Shown: positions 1 through 8,233, numbered from the stretch's first letter. The stretch: DNA of 32,911 bases from an uncultured Alphaproteobacteria bacterium (GCA_944389095.1 CALXLC010000015.1:1-32911), one strand, 5' to 3'. Notes: generated by a model from the letters alone, not told the origin. Program-made: numbers and translations.

Positions 1-75
1 AGCAAAGTCCGCGGCCCCGGTCCAAGCGGCACAGATTAATCCGAAAAGAATTATTTTCCCTGCCGACTTCTTCAT
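1..75 (-). CDS. Secreted or membrane protein, N-terminal fragment
   Basis: Only the first 25 residues lie in the window; the gene runs off the left edge. They read as a classic signal peptide: MKK basic start, a hydrophobic stretch (IILFGLICAAW) and small residues (TGAA) where a signal peptidase could cut. The ATG at 75 is supported by an AAGGA motif about 9 bases upstream and by a strong promoter at 117-145. The mature protein is not visible, so no function can be given. Confidence 0.65.
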   Translation of the reverse strand, partial: MKKSAGKIILFGLICAAWTGAADFA

Positions 76-116
76 GGTCCTCGTCCTTTGCTGTTGAAAC
101 CGCTTCTCTATCCTCC

Positions 117-145
117 ACTATAACAAAATTAAAGGCGTGTGTCAA
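117..145 (-). promoter_or_regulatory. Sigma70-type promoter for the left-edge secreted protein
   Basis: On the minus strand a perfect TTGACA (140-145) is followed after 17 bases by TATAGT (117-122). It lies about 40 bases upstream of the start codon at 75. The spacing and both hexamers match the housekeeping promoter consensus. Confidence 0.6.
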
Positions 146-160
146 CAACCAATTAAATCC

Positions 161-227
161 CCTGGACGAAACCAGGCAGCGCCTGGAGGCGTAACTTAAG
201 CGGCGGTGGAGAGGCTTCCACTTTTCT
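161..227. repeat. Structured dispersed repeat, copy A
   Basis: This copy contains a hairpin with stem CCAGGC/GCCTGG and loop AGC (172-186), a conserved linker AGGC-GTAACTTAAGC, and a second hairpin GTGGA/TCCAC (206-221) followed by TTTTCT. The same layout recurs at 251-340 and 11431-11531 with different first-stem bases but preserved pairing. It is intergenic. A degenerate extra hairpin with loop GGC follows at about 233-246, before copy B. The transcribed strand is unknown. Confidence 0.6.
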
Positions 228-250
228 GCGAGTCAGGCGGCGTCTGGAGG

Positions 251-340
251 CACGCACGGCGTGAGCGGTGGCAGCGCCACGGGCATAACTTAAGCGGATG
301 TGGAGAGGCTTCCACTTTTCTGAGGGTGTGGTCTTGCGTT
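251..340. repeat. Structured dispersed repeat, copy B
   Basis: It starts with CACGC-ACG-GCGTG (251-263), then GTGGC-AGC-GCCAC (268-280), linker GGGC-ATAACTTAAGC, hairpin GTGGA/TCCAC (300-315) and TTTTCT, and then a weaker conserved tail containing GTTGAG. The AGC loop, the linker and the second stem match copies A and C, while the first stem differs with compensatory changes. Its first 17 bases also occur inside the 3' end of prfC (11330-11346). Confidence 0.65.
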
Positions 341-430
341 GAGGGAATAATTTTTAAATCGGTGTAATGCCAGGGGTTTGATTTAAGCGCGGACGGCATA
401 TTATTTTTATGGTATATAATAAACAAAACA

Positions 431-456
431 AAGCCCTGCCGTTGCAGGGCTTTTGG
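431..456 (-). terminator. Rho-independent terminator
   Basis: A perfect 9-bp stem AAGCCCTGC/GCAGGGCTT has a four-base loop and is flanked by T-rich tracts on both strands. It lies 64 bases downstream of the stop codon of the small minus-strand gene ending at 520, which it most likely serves. It could work in both directions. Confidence 0.6.
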
Positions 457-519
457 TGTTTTTCAGATTTGAAAGGATACGGAGGTATCGTCTGAACGAA
501 TCTCCGCGGAAGGTTGGGT

Positions 520-789
520 TTATTTCTTCACGGGACTGCAGTGGGCTGCCGTCTCGGGAAAAAATTTTAATTTTTTGTCGGCTACATTGACGATATAGCC
601 CTTTTTGGTGCCTTTTTTGGCCGGGACTGCCGTATGTACCTGACTGCGCCCCGACACGGAGTTGAAAAGGCTTACTTCACAGAAACCGGGGATGCCGAGT
701 AAAAGTATGCCCCTTTTTTTGGCGTATTTTTCAAATTTTTCATTGATGTGTTCTTGTACGCCTGCTGCTGTTTTTGTCATTTTATTCAT
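520..789 (-). CDS. Small hypothetical protein
   Basis: An 89-residue lysine-rich protein with no signal peptide or membrane segment. The N-terminal 30 residues look helical and charged (EHINEKFEKYAKK). The rest looks beta-rich, with several GYIVNVADKK-type strands. I do not recognise the family. The start is tentative: there is no clear ribosome binding site, and a second ATG sits three codons in. A promoter-like pair upstream (845-874) and the terminator at 431-456 support a single-gene transcription unit. Confidence 0.45.
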   Translation of the reverse strand: MNKMTKTAAGVQEHINEKFEKYAKKRGILLLGIPGFCEVSLFNSVSGRSQVHTAVPAKKGTKKGYIVNVADKKLKFFPETAAHCSPVKK

Positions 790-844
790 AAGCTTAAATT
801 TTTTATGACCCGTCTCAGTCTTGTTATTTTCTGTCCGGATCTGT

Positions 845-874
845 TAATAATTTTGTTAATTATATCTTGTCAAT
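845..874 (-). promoter_or_regulatory. Putative promoter of the small gene at 520-789
   Basis: On the minus strand TTGACA (869-874) is followed by an AT-rich 18-base spacer and TTATTA (845-850), about 55 bases upstream of the ATG. The -10 is a weak match, so this is a tentative call. Confidence 0.3.
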
Positions 875-963
875 GACATTGGTGTATCATATTTTTCCAG
901 GCTTGGCAAGCATAAAACGACAAAATATTGAAGAATTTTGACAAAATAAATTATTTCAAAGAG

Positions 964-1614
964 TTATCCCATAGCAGTCAACACGATTCCTACCACTAAC
1001 GGGATAGATAAATTATCATCCATACCGATTTTATCTTCATAAATCTCAACCAGAGTCGCGGCCAGGCAAGCTGCAACCGAGGCAATGCCGAAGGGATACA
1101 ACGGATTGAATAAAACCGTCGCAAACAGCGCGCTGCTCAAAAAAGCCACCGTTCCCTCCAGGGTTTTGCCTTTATAAATCTTCTCACGCCCAAATTTTTT
1201 GCCGACCAGGGCCGCCAGCGTATCGGAAATCAGCATGATTGTCATGGCCAAAGCAGCAACAGGCTTAGAAAACAGCACACTGCTCAATAAAGCTGCAAGC
1301 AGGACATAAGTCGCGCCGCTGGCCTTAAAAAATCTGCCGCAACACTCGCCGCTCCGCAAAGTTTTGAAAAAAAAGCGGCCAAATGTTTGCCGGGCCCAGT
1401 CATATTTTTTATAATTTGCATATTCCCAAATAAAATCGCCGCACAAAAGCAGGGCAAACAAAACGGCTGCAAAATCCGTTTCGGCAACGTAAATTACCCA
1501 CGGAATCCACAATGCGCTGATGTGAAGGGCTTTTCGGTATACTTCTTTTTTGAGGGATTTGTTAAAATCACTCCGGTAGTCCGGCTTTTTCAGGCTTTTA
1601 TAAAGCGGCGGCAT
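964..1614 (-). CDS. CTP-dependent diacylglycerol/polyprenol kinase-like membrane protein
   Basis: A 216-residue protein with about six or seven hydrophobic segments. The motif DTLAALVGKKFGREKI followed by GKTLEGT (about residues 130-155) is typical of the SEC59/Dgk1/VTE5 group, which phosphorylates lipid alcohols such as dolichol, phytol or diacylglycerol with CTP, and of the related phosphatidate cytidylyltransferases. Which lipid is used cannot be told. The start at 1614 has a good AAGGA motif. It lies in the same direction as the bactofilin operon but beyond that operon's terminator (1701-1727). The short C-terminus ends in a last membrane helix. Confidence 0.75.
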   Translation of the reverse strand: MPPLYKSLKKPDYRSDFNKSLKKEVYRKALHISALWIPWVIYVAETDFAAVLFALLLCGDFIWEYANYKKYDWARQTFGRFFFKTLRSGECCGRFFKASGATYVLLAALLSSVLFSKPVAALAMTIMLISDTLAALVGKKFGREKIYKGKTLEGTVAFLSSALFATVLFNPLYPFGIASVAACLAATLVEIYEDKIGMDDNLSIPLVVGIVLTAMG

Positions 1615-1700
1615 CGGTAATATCCTTCGGATTTTTTTTGATTATTATAATTATTTTTGCCAAGCTTTCAAGGCATCGGCTTTTTTGCCTCAAATATTCA

Positions 1701-1730
1701 AAACCCCGGCTCTGTCGTCCGGGGTTTTTG
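1701..1730 (-). terminator. Terminator of the peptidase-bactofilin operon
   Basis: AAACCCCGG pairs with CCGGGGTTT, giving a 9-bp stem followed by T-rich sequence on the minus strand. It starts a few bases after the bactofilin stop codon. Confidence 0.7.
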
Positions 1731-1735
1731 TAACA

Positions 1736-2191
1736 TCAACTGATTTTTTTGGGCTTGCGGCTGCTGTCAACCAGCATTAAATCCGGTTTGGCCTGTTCGG
1801 CCGGTATCGGCGCGCCGTTACGCATGCAGCGGCCGTCGACATAAGCGCCGGGTTCTATGGCGATTGTATTATGTGTCGCGTCTCCGATGAGCTTGGCTGT
1901 TTTGGCCACAAACAGGCTGTCGACCGAAGCCTTGCCGTTTAACGTGCCAAACAACTGCAGGCTGTTTGCGGTGACGGACCCCGTTACGGAGCCTTTAATG
2001 CCGATAATCAACTCATTACAGCTGATATCGCCCTCTATGATGCCATCAATGTGAACAACGCCTTCGCTGATAATATCGCCGTTGATTTTGGTGTTGTCAC
2101 TGATGATTGTCGGCACGGAAGCGCCTTCCACATTGCTGCGCTCCAGACGGCGTGCCATCTTCAGATAAATCAATTTTCTAAGTTTTTTCAT
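1736..2191 (-). CDS. Bactofilin (polymer-forming cytoskeletal protein)
   Basis: A 151-residue protein whose centre (about residues 28-125) is a bactofilin/DUF583 beta-helix. It starts with TIISDNTKINGDIISEG and continues through regular hydrophobic strands and VHIDGIIEGDI-type turns. Short charged tails flank it: a basic N-terminus (KKLRKLIYLKMARR) that may touch membrane, and a Lys/Pro C-terminus. Bactofilins self-assemble into filaments that localise cell-wall enzymes. It starts 26 bases after an M23 peptidase gene, a pairing known in several proteobacteria, so it probably scaffolds that enzyme. The ribosome site GAGAGGGA lies just upstream of the ATG. Confidence 0.9.
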   Translation of the reverse strand: MKKLRKLIYLKMARRLERSNVEGASVPTIISDNTKINGDIISEGVVHIDGIIEGDISCNELIIGIKGSVTGSVTANSLQLFGTLNGKASVDSLFVAKTAKLIGDATHNTIAIEPGAYVDGRCMRNGAPIPAEQAKPDLMLVDSSRKPKKIS

Positions 2192-2217
2192 GCTTCCCTC
2201 TCTTAAAAACTAATGGC

Positions 2218-3453
2218 TCAGGACGCTTTGGCCTGAATAAACGGCAACGGATCTACCGGTTGGTTATTATACAAAACCTCATAATGCAGATGCGGTCCGG
2301 TTGACCGGCCGGTATTGCCTACTTCGCCTATTGTATCATTTATTTTTAAATAATCACCCTTTTTTACATATATTTTATGCATATGCGCATATTTGGTCTG
2401 AAAACCGTTGCCGTGATCTACAACGACATAGTTGCCGTATCCCCGATTGCCATGCACGGCTTTGGTGACTTTTCCCTCCGCCTGAATCTGAATTTTGTTT
2501 CCGGTACGGCTGGCCAAATCTATCCCTTTGTGCCCGGCCGTTTTCTTGTTAAAAGGATCGCTCCGCCAGCCAAACTTGGAGCTGACCCAATAGCTCCAGA
2601 CGGGTTTGCCCAGCGGAACACCCTTGACAACCTCCCGGTAATATTCCAAATCATCCATTTTTTTATAAATGCCGGAAATTTTTTTGTTCATCTTTTTATC
2701 TTCCAGCTTGGAAACAGATGCCGGAATATACGGCCCGCCGAGATTTTTCTTTTTGCTGTTGGCCAGAGGGTTGAAATAAAGCCCTTTTTGACGCAGAGAA
2801 ACATTAATCTTGCCGAAAGCGCTCTTTATCTTATCAATTTCCTTAGAGGCAATTTCTTCCACCCGGTTAAAAACGTCCATTTCCGCTTCTTTAATCGCTT
2901 TGACGGTCTCCTCCAGCTCTGATAGCCGCTGCCGCAGTTCATCCCGCTCCGAAATGGCTATATCGCGCTGCAACAGCGCCTCATTGAGGCTCATTTTTTT
3001 GTTGAGAACCTCGTCGTCCACCCAGTCGGTTTCCGCGGTAATTTGTTTGATTTTATCTTCCACGACCATGGCCTGACGCTTATATTCGTCAAGCTCCTTG
3101 CCGGCCTTGACGTTCTTCTTGTCCAATGAGGCCAAAACTTCGTCAATGTTCTTATGAATGGTTACAAAGTCGCTCATCAATTCAATATACGCATCTCTGG
3201 TTTCGGTTAATTCCTGATTTTTATGAGAGATGATGCTGCCGGATTTGTGATATATGTGATAAGAATAGAAACTCCATCCCCCGATAAAGCAAATTAATGC
3301 CAAAACGACAACCTGCAACCGGGAAGATATTTTAAAAACTTTGGCGCGACCGGCACTGCGAAAAATAATCTCTTTCTCCGAAAAAAAAGTTTTCTTTTCG
3401 CTGTATTGCGGAGAATAATCCTCCGGATCCGGTAAATGAGCGTTTTCCAGCAT
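2218..3453 (-). CDS. M23 family peptidoglycan endopeptidase with membrane anchor and coiled coil
   Basis: A 411-residue protein. A cytoplasmic N-terminus of about 45 residues is followed by one membrane helix (VVVLALICFIGGWSFY, about 48-65), a long coiled coil (about 75-215), a linker and a C-terminal M23/LytM domain (about 285-405). The zinc ligands and catalytic residues are present: H308 and D312 in HKGID, and H388 and H390 in HLHYE. It should therefore be an active periplasmic peptidase cutting cell-wall cross-links. It is first in an operon with bactofilin. The ATG at 3453 has no obvious ribosome site, but no better in-frame start was found. Confidence 0.9.
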   Translation of the reverse strand: MLENAHLPDPEDYSPQYSEKKTFFSEKEIIFRSAGRAKVFKISSRLQVVVLALICFIGGWSFYSYHIYHKSGSIISHKNQELTETRDAYIELMSDFVTIHKNIDEVLASLDKKNVKAGKELDEYKRQAMVVEDKIKQITAETDWVDDEVLNKKMSLNEALLQRDIAISERDELRQRLSELEETVKAIKEAEMDVFNRVEEIASKEIDKIKSAFGKINVSLRQKGLYFNPLANSKKKNLGGPYIPASVSKLEDKKMNKKISGIYKKMDDLEYYREVVKGVPLGKPVWSYWVSSKFGWRSDPFNKKTAGHKGIDLASRTGNKIQIQAEGKVTKAVHGNRGYGNYVVVDHGNGFQTKYAHMHKIYVKKGDYLKINDTIGEVGNTGRSTGPHLHYEVLYNNQPVDPLPFIQAKAS

Positions 3454-3638
3454 TCGAAAATCCGAATTGTTAAACCAATGCCGTCCTGCGATAAAAAACG
3501 GCTGGAGTATGTATAACAGAAAAAATCCAAAAATACAGCTTTTTTTACAAAGTTATCCAACATTCTCAAATATCACCTTGTTTTCAAACAAAAAATGTCA
3601 TTATATCTGCTTTAGGAGAATCGATTAGGGAGGGCTTG

Positions 3639-4097
3639 ATGAAATCTTTTTGGCTGAAATATACCGCAACATGGTTTGGCAGCGGCCTGTCCCCCAAAGC
3701 ACCGGGGACGGCAGGATCATTGGCAACGCTGCCTTTTGTTTATGCTTTGGCGCTGGTCGGCGGCTGGCAGGCTGTTCTGGCATTTGCTCTGGCGGTTTCC
3801 GTTTTGGGTGTTTTTGCAGCCGATGCTTATGCCCGCCAACTCGGAAAAGAAGATCCGGGCTGCATTGTGATTGACGAAACTGCGGGCCAGGCTTTGACGC
3901 TGCTGGCGGCCGGGACCGACTGGCGGCTGTATGTTGTCGGATTTGCCCTGTTCCGGCTGTTGGATATTACCAAACCGGGGCCTATCGGCTGGGCGGATCG
4001 CAGGCTGCACGGCGGCTTGGGAATTATGGCCGATGATATTATTGCCGGTCTTATCGGCGCCTTGATATTATGGGGAATTAAAATTTATATTTTTTAA
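3639..4097 (+). CDS. pgpA: Phosphatidylglycerophosphatase A
   Basis: A 152-residue membrane protein of the PgpA family, which removes phosphate from phosphatidylglycerophosphate in phosphatidylglycerol synthesis at the inner membrane. Family signatures are the N-terminal TWFGSGLSPKAPGTAGSL, the acidic IVIDETAGQ and the LFRLLDITKPGPIGWADR segment followed by GGLGIMADDIIAG. The ATG at 3639 has GGGAGGG four bases upstream; an in-frame TTG one codon earlier is less likely. The gene is divergent from the M23 peptidase and ends at a strong terminator. Length matches the family. Confidence 0.93.
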   Translation: MKSFWLKYTATWFGSGLSPKAPGTAGSLATLPFVYALALVGGWQAVLAFALAVSVLGVFAADAYARQLGKEDPGCIVIDETAGQALTLLAAGTDWRLYVVGFALFRLLDITKPGPIGWADRRLHGGLGIMADDIIAGLIGALILWGIKIYIF

Positions 4098-4111
4098 TCC
4101 GCCTCCAAAAA

Positions 4112-4142
4112 GAAAACGCCCCAAACAGGGCGTTTTCTTTTA
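4112..4142. terminator. Bidirectional terminator between pgpA and ftsB
   Basis: AAAACGCCC and GGGCGTTTT form a 9-bp stem with T-rich flanks on both strands. It lies between two convergent genes and overlaps the last codon of ftsB. Confidence 0.75.
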
Positions 4143-4460
4143 ATTTTCCGGTTCATCAAGAATAATAAACTCATCTTCGCCGGCCAGATTTAAAACTATT
4201 CTGGCTCTCTCTTCCAGTAAATCCAAGTCAAGGCTGTTGTTGGAGAGATGACGGACTTTTTCTTCCAGATGCTGCTTCTGACGACTGTATTGTTCGGCAA
4301 TTTTTCCCGCTTCGGCAATCTCCTGACGAAGATAAAGGTATCTTATTAATCCCCGTTCGCCGTTAATGGCGTGAAAAGCAAAATACACCAGCAGGAATGC
4401 CCCTACAATCCAAAAGCCGGAGTCCTTCAATCTGTTTTGAAGTTCAGCAAACAGCCCCAT
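4140..4460 (-). CDS. ftsB: Septum formation initiator FtsB/DivIC family
   Basis: A protein of about 106 residues: short cytoplasmic N-terminus, one membrane helix (FWIVGAFLLVYFAFHAI), then a periplasmic coiled coil (QEIAEAGKIAEQYSRQKQHLEEKVRHL) and the conserved LDLLEERARIVLNLAGEDEFI end. This is the layout of FtsB/DivIC, which joins FtsL and FtsQ in the divisome. I chose the ATG at 4460 because a GGA motif lies five bases upstream; an ATG at 4472, four codons earlier, lacks one. It stands alone here rather than next to eno or pdhA as in many alphaproteobacteria. Confidence 0.85.
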   Translation of the reverse strand: MGLFAELQNRLKDSGFWIVGAFLLVYFAFHAINGERGLIRYLYLRQEIAEAGKIAEQYSRQKQHLEEKVRHLSNNSLDLDLLEERARIVLNLAGEDEFIILDEPEN

Positions 4461-4579
4461 CTTTATCCCCATATTATTTATCAGCCGAACAGACTCGCCA
4501 TAAATGTTTCTTGTTTGTTTAAGTAGAGCATATTTAAGTTAACATTTGGTTTAGTCCGGCCGATTTATTTTCGGGCATT

Positions 4580-4990
4580 TTAAGGCGCGACGCAGTTGTT
4601 TCCTTTCCACTTCCAGCCCGTAACCCGACCGTTTTGCAGTAAAAATACCGTTTGGCAATAATATTCAACCTGATAACCGAAACTGGCTCCGTACGGCGAA
4701 AAGTCATAATCCCCTAAAAAGGGAGAATAAATGCCGTCGACTTCATTATACAGATTCCCCTGATTATAGAGATAGTATTCTGACGGAACATAGACATTAT
4801 CGGCTTTGACATAAGATAAAAGCTCATCGCCGTTCGCCAGAATTTTGGCCGCGCTGGGTTGTCCGAGCTTTTGTATTAATTCAGTCTTACTCAATCCGAC
4901 CAACGCATTCAGCTTGGCATCGTATTTGGCCGGCGTGGCACAGGCAAAAAGCAAAAATGCAATTATTAAAATAAAACTTATTTTCTTCAT
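4580..4990 (-). CDS. Small lipoprotein, SmpA/OmlA-like N-terminal region
   Basis: A 136-residue protein starting MKKISFILIIAFLLFAC; the lipobox LFAC (Cys17) marks lipidation by signal peptidase II. The following LNALVGLSKTELIQKLGQPSAA segment resembles the short helical start seen in SmpA/BamE-like and other outer-membrane lipoproteins. The rest is Tyr-rich (YVPSEYYLYNQGNLYNEVDGIYS) and ends GWKWKGNNC. The chosen ATG has GGGGAAGAG upstream. The frame stays open to 5164, but that extension would bury the signal peptide. Exact function unknown. Confidence 0.8.
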   Translation of the reverse strand: MKKISFILIIAFLLFACATPAKYDAKLNALVGLSKTELIQKLGQPSAAKILANGDELLSYVKADNVYVPSEYYLYNQGNLYNEVDGIYSPFLGDYDFSPYGASFGYQVEYYCQTVFLLQNGRVTGWKWKGNNCVAP

Positions 4991-5188
4991 CTCTTCCCCC
5001 TCTGAAATATTTATCCGCCCTTCATTTAAGCTTTTAATGCAAGGAAACAATCTGTCATTTAGTCTAAGCCACTTTAGTCCACTTTGACACACCTTTAAGT
5101 ATGCCAGAGTAAAAACATAATCTGTAGAGTGTTGGTGGTTGTTTGAAGGAGTTGTGCCCTTCAAATCATACAGATTAATCAGAAGTTT

Positions 5189-5212
5189 ATCCGGTCATGT
5201 GTGTGGCCGGAT
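5189..5212. other. Strong hairpin in a 437-base gene-poor stretch
   Basis: ATCCGGTCA pairs with TGGCCGGAT (9 bp with one G-U), loop TGTGTG. It has no clear T-run, so it is a poor terminator. It lies in the stretch 4991-5428 between the lipoprotein and the helical-repeat gene, where I otherwise see only promoter-like AT-rich sequence and one very short possible reading frame. It may be part of a leader or small RNA. Confidence 0.3.
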
Positions 5213-5288
5213 TGTTTCGGTTAATCGTCTTTATTATTCCTCCCTGTAGATTTCGTTTGCCGGTTTTAACAACAAAAGGACTACGGAA

Positions 5289-5351
5289 ATGGCGAAATCA
5301 TACAATCCCCCTGACCTATTATGGATTAAGGAGAGGATTTATTTTGCTTGA
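5289..5351 (+). CDS. Possible 20-residue leader peptide
   Basis: ATG at 5289 opens a 20-codon frame (MAKSYNPPDLLWIKERIYFA) ending in TGA, with AAAGGA about 8 bases upstream. This is a better ribosome site than that of the next gene, which starts at 5429 with none. It could be a short upstream peptide influencing that gene. Length alone gives little support. Confidence 0.22.
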   Translation: MAKSYNPPDLLWIKERIYFA

Positions 5352-5428
5352 TTTTTTTCAACAACCGTATTAATAAGCAGTCATAAACTTATCATTATAC
5401 ATTTATTAACTTCTTACAAAATTATTTT

Positions 5429-6592
5429 ATGAAAACAACAGAATCTACCGAACGTGTTGCCCAGGCTGCAGCAGTTTGGAATGAGAACGAAAAGCACAAA
5501 CAGGTTATGAAACTTCTTGACGGCGTCTACGGACATGTTGCCGTCAGACAGGAAATCAACGGTAATTATTATTACTGGGAAGTTTTTCGTTTGCCGGAAG
5601 CTCAGGCTTTGGAAATTGTCAAACGGGGCCGCCATGATGAAATTATGTATATGATTCATCGCTATGGTCAAACGGCATGTCCTCCGGAACAACGCTCAAC
5701 TTGTCATCTTTGGGGCGACGGAAGAGCTATTTTGCCGGAAAGCGTGCAAGAATTGATTGCTCTGCGTGATAATTGGGAAGAAATTAACGCTTATCTTTCT
5801 TATCAGGGTTTTGACAAGAGAGGACAAGACGTTATTTTAGACCGCGGAAACCATTACGAAATTATGGGGTATATCCAACGTCACGGTTTTCAGCCGGTAC
5901 AGCAGCGCAAGCTGAAAAACCGAAACAACAAAGACGAATTTCTGCTGCATATTGCCAGACACGGTTTGTGCGATGAGTTGATTGACGAGTTGTTTGACAG
6001 GCTGGAAAACGGCGGAAGCACTGATGAATATTATGATTTTATTACCAGGCACGAGCTTCCCGTCAATTTTCAGAAACGAATGCTTAAAATCGTGAAAGAA
6101 CCGGAGTTTAAGGCCTATGTCGACCGCTACGGTTTATGGGAAGATGTTCATTCCGATTTGTTGGACTACCGCTCGGATCAGGAATTGTTCTATTATTTTT
6201 TGAAACATCCTTATCTGGAGCAAAATGCCGAAACAAAACTGGCAAAAAGAAATGTTCATTCTCTGAACGTGCTTTATGCGGAAAAACGTCCGGAAACCCG
6301 ATTTAGCAAAATTAATCATTTTTGGAACGAGCTTTTGCATGTTCAACCGCTGGATTACGAAGCGCTGGCGACCTGCTTTTTGAGGCTTGATTATACGCCG
6401 GAAAGGTGGAAAGTGTCGTCTCCGGATTGCTCTGACGAAGATGCTGACGTTCAGTTGATGAAAGACGGCAGTCATGAGGAGGTTATGGCGCGTATTCATC
6501 AAGGACAACTGAGCAAGAAAGCTTTGGCAACGCTTTTCTTCCGCAACAATCCGGAAGAATTTGAAGCTTATGTTCACAAATGGATTCACTAA
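5429..6592 (+). CDS. Helical-repeat protein of unknown function
   Basis: A 387-residue soluble protein without signal peptide. Degenerate units of about 30 residues recur around the pattern hEEhMxYIxRHG. Examples are RHDEIMYMIHRYG, NHYEIMGYIQRHG, NKDEFLLHIARHG, EPEFKAYVDRYG and SHEEVMARIHQG. This implies a solenoid of paired helices used for binding a partner, by analogy with other helical repeats. I do not recognise a named family. The start codon has no Shine-Dalgarno sequence; its leader is almost pure A/T, like the variable-protein cassettes and the gene at 15484. It ends at its own terminator (6597-6632). Confidence 0.8.
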   Translation: MKTTESTERVAQAAAVWNENEKHKQVMKLLDGVYGHVAVRQEINGNYYYWEVFRLPEAQALEIVKRGRHDEIMYMIHRYGQTACPPEQRSTCHLWGDGRAILPESVQELIALRDNWEEINAYLSYQGFDKRGQDVILDRGNHYEIMGYIQRHGFQPVQQRKLKNRNNKDEFLLHIARHGLCDELIDELFDRLENGGSTDEYYDFITRHELPVNFQKRMLKIVKEPEFKAYVDRYGLWEDVHSDLLDYRSDQELFYYFLKHPYLEQNAETKLAKRNVHSLNVLYAEKRPETRFSKINHFWNELLHVQPLDYEALATCFLRLDYTPERWKVSSPDCSDEDADVQLMKDGSHEEVMARIHQGQLSKKALATLFFRNNPEEFEAYVHKWIH

Positions 6593-6596
6593 CGAA

Positions 6597-6632
6597 AGAA
6601 ACCCCGAAGGCACCGGCTCTTCGGGGTTTCTT
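6597..6632 (+). terminator. Terminator of the helical-repeat gene
   Basis: GAAACCCCGAAG pairs with CTTCGGGGTTTC, a 12-bp stem, then a short T-rich end, right after the stop codon at 6592. Confidence 0.7.
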
Positions 6633-6640
6633 CATAAAAC

Positions 6641-6675
6641 AAATCCCGGCGGGAAAACTGCCGGGATTTGTTTTT
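6641..6675 (-). terminator. Terminator of tig, probably bidirectional
   Basis: AAATCCCGGC pairs with GCCGGGATTT, with T-rich flanks on both strands. It lies 9 bases beyond the tig stop codon. Confidence 0.7.
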
Positions 6676-6683
6676 GAAAAGGA

Positions 6684-8099
6684 CTAAGCAGATTTTTTAG
6701 CCGTTGTTTTTTTGGCTTTGGGTGCTTCTTCCTTATCTGCCTTGGCCGTTGTCTTCTTGGAAGTTTTTTTGGCCTTACCGTTTTCTTCGGCAAAGTTGTA
6801 CAAATCTTCTACGCTGACAATTTTTTCGGAAACCTTAGCTTTGCTGATAATATGGTCAACGATTTTTTCTTCAAAAATCGGCGCCTTCAAAGCTTCTACC
6901 GCTGATTTGTTTTTGACATAATAGTCAAGAACCATTTTCTCCTGTCCGGGGTATTTTTTGGCCTCGTTCATAATTGCCGCATTGATGTCTTCCGGTTTGA
7001 CGGAGATTTCGGCTTCCTGCCCGATTTGGGACAAAACCAGACCGAGTTTGACGCGGCGGACGGCTATATCCTTGTATTCTTTCATCAACTCGTCTTCCGG
7101 CTTATCTTTTTCGCTTTCATCAAGCTGATTATATTTTTTGGCCTGCTCATACTGAGCGACAATGCCTTTGAACTCGGCATCGACCAGAGACTGCGGCAGA
7201 TCAAAATCATATTCCTTATCCAGAATATCCAGCAACTGGCGTTTAATCTTCATGCGGGAAGCGTTTTCGTAGTCGCCTTTAATCCGTCCGGAGATAACCT
7301 CTTTCAGCTTGTCAAGGTTCTCTTCACCCATAGATTTGGCAAAGTCGTCATTGATTTCCACTTTTTTGGGTTCGCGGACTTCTTTGACCTCAACGGCAAA
7401 AACCGAATCCTTGCCGGCCAGGTCTTTGGCATGGTAGTTTTCGGGGAATTTGACTTTGACATCAACCTTATCACCGGCAGAGGCACCTACCAGCTGGTCT
7501 TCAAATCCCGGGATAAAGGAACCGGATCCCAGCTCCAGGGGATAATTGCTGCCTTTGCCGCCTTGGAATTCGACACCGTCGACAGAACCGGTGAAGTCAA
7601 TGACGACAACATCGCCTTTGGCGGCCTTTTTGCCTTCGACAACTTTGGTTTCTTTGCGAGCCTCGGCCAGGTAATTCAAGGCCTTGTCAACTTCTTCCGC
7701 CGGAACTTCGGCCATCAGTTTGTCAAGAGCGATGCCTGAAAAGTCCTTAATTTTGATTTCCGGCAGATTTTCAACCGAAACTTCAAACTCGACATCTTTG
7801 CCGTTTTCAAAAGACGTGATTTTGACGTTGGGCTGCTGAGCCGGACGCAGTTTTTTGTCCTTAATCAAATCTGCCGTGGCCGTGCGGATTGCCTCGTCCA
7901 AAGCCTCTCCCGCAACGCTGTCGTGATACTTCTTTTTGAGCATTGCAAAAGGCGCTTTTCCGGCGCGGAAGCCGGGAAGTTTGACGTTTTTGGCAATCTG
8001 TTTGATTTTGGCATCAAGCTGGGCCTCAAAGTCGGCCGCAGGAACCAATACTTTATATTCTTTATTCAGACCTTCGGATTTTAATTCAGTAACTTTCAT
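6684..8099 (-). CDS. tig: Trigger factor (ribosome-bound chaperone, prolyl isomerase)
   Basis: A 471-residue protein with three trigger factor parts. The N-terminal ribosome-binding domain (MKVTELKSEGLNKEYKVLVP, with the GFRAGKAP ribosome-contact motif near residue 43) comes first. The FKBP-type isomerase domain (about 155-245, GDVVVIDFTGSVDGVEFQGG) comes next, and the helical C-terminal chaperone domain follows. The protein ends in a Lys/Ala-rich tail (KKTTAKADKEEAPKAKKTTAKK) longer than in many homologues. The start MKVTELK is preceded by AGAAAAGAG; an in-frame ATG 11 codons earlier is not needed. It lies 50 bases after tRNA-Leu and is probably co-transcribed with it. Confidence 0.95.
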   Translation of the reverse strand: MKVTELKSEGLNKEYKVLVPAADFEAQLDAKIKQIAKNVKLPGFRAGKAPFAMLKKKYHDSVAGEALDEAIRTATADLIKDKKLRPAQQPNVKITSFENGKDVEFEVSVENLPEIKIKDFSGIALDKLMAEVPAEEVDKALNYLAEARKETKVVEGKKAAKGDVVVIDFTGSVDGVEFQGGKGSNYPLELGSGSFIPGFEDQLVGASAGDKVDVKVKFPENYHAKDLAGKDSVFAVEVKEVREPKKVEINDDFAKSMGEENLDKLKEVISGRIKGDYENASRMKIKRQLLDILDKEYDFDLPQSLVDAEFKGIVAQYEQAKKYNQLDESEKDKPEDELMKEYKDIAVRRVKLGLVLSQIGQEAEISVKPEDINAAIMNEAKKYPGQEKMVLDYYVKNKSAVEALKAPIFEEKIVDHIISKAKVSEKIVSVEDLYNFAEENGKAKKTSKKTTAKADKEEAPKAKKTTAKKSA

Positions 8100-8148
8100 G
8101 AACACACTCTTTTCTTGGTTAATAACCATCACGCGCCGGAGCGCATGA

Positions 8149-8233
<85 letters not shown>

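Noticed and set aside
196-426. Minus-strand reading frame of 76 codons across repeat copies A and B
   Set aside because: It consists largely of antisense repeat sequence, lacks a ribosome site and has low-complexity, Pro/Ser/His-rich content. A similar frame arises over copy C, so both follow from the repeat.
7026-7739. Long plus-strand frame opposite tig
   Set aside because: It is the antisense of a clear trigger factor gene, and its Phe/Gly/Asp-rich composition is typical of such shadows.
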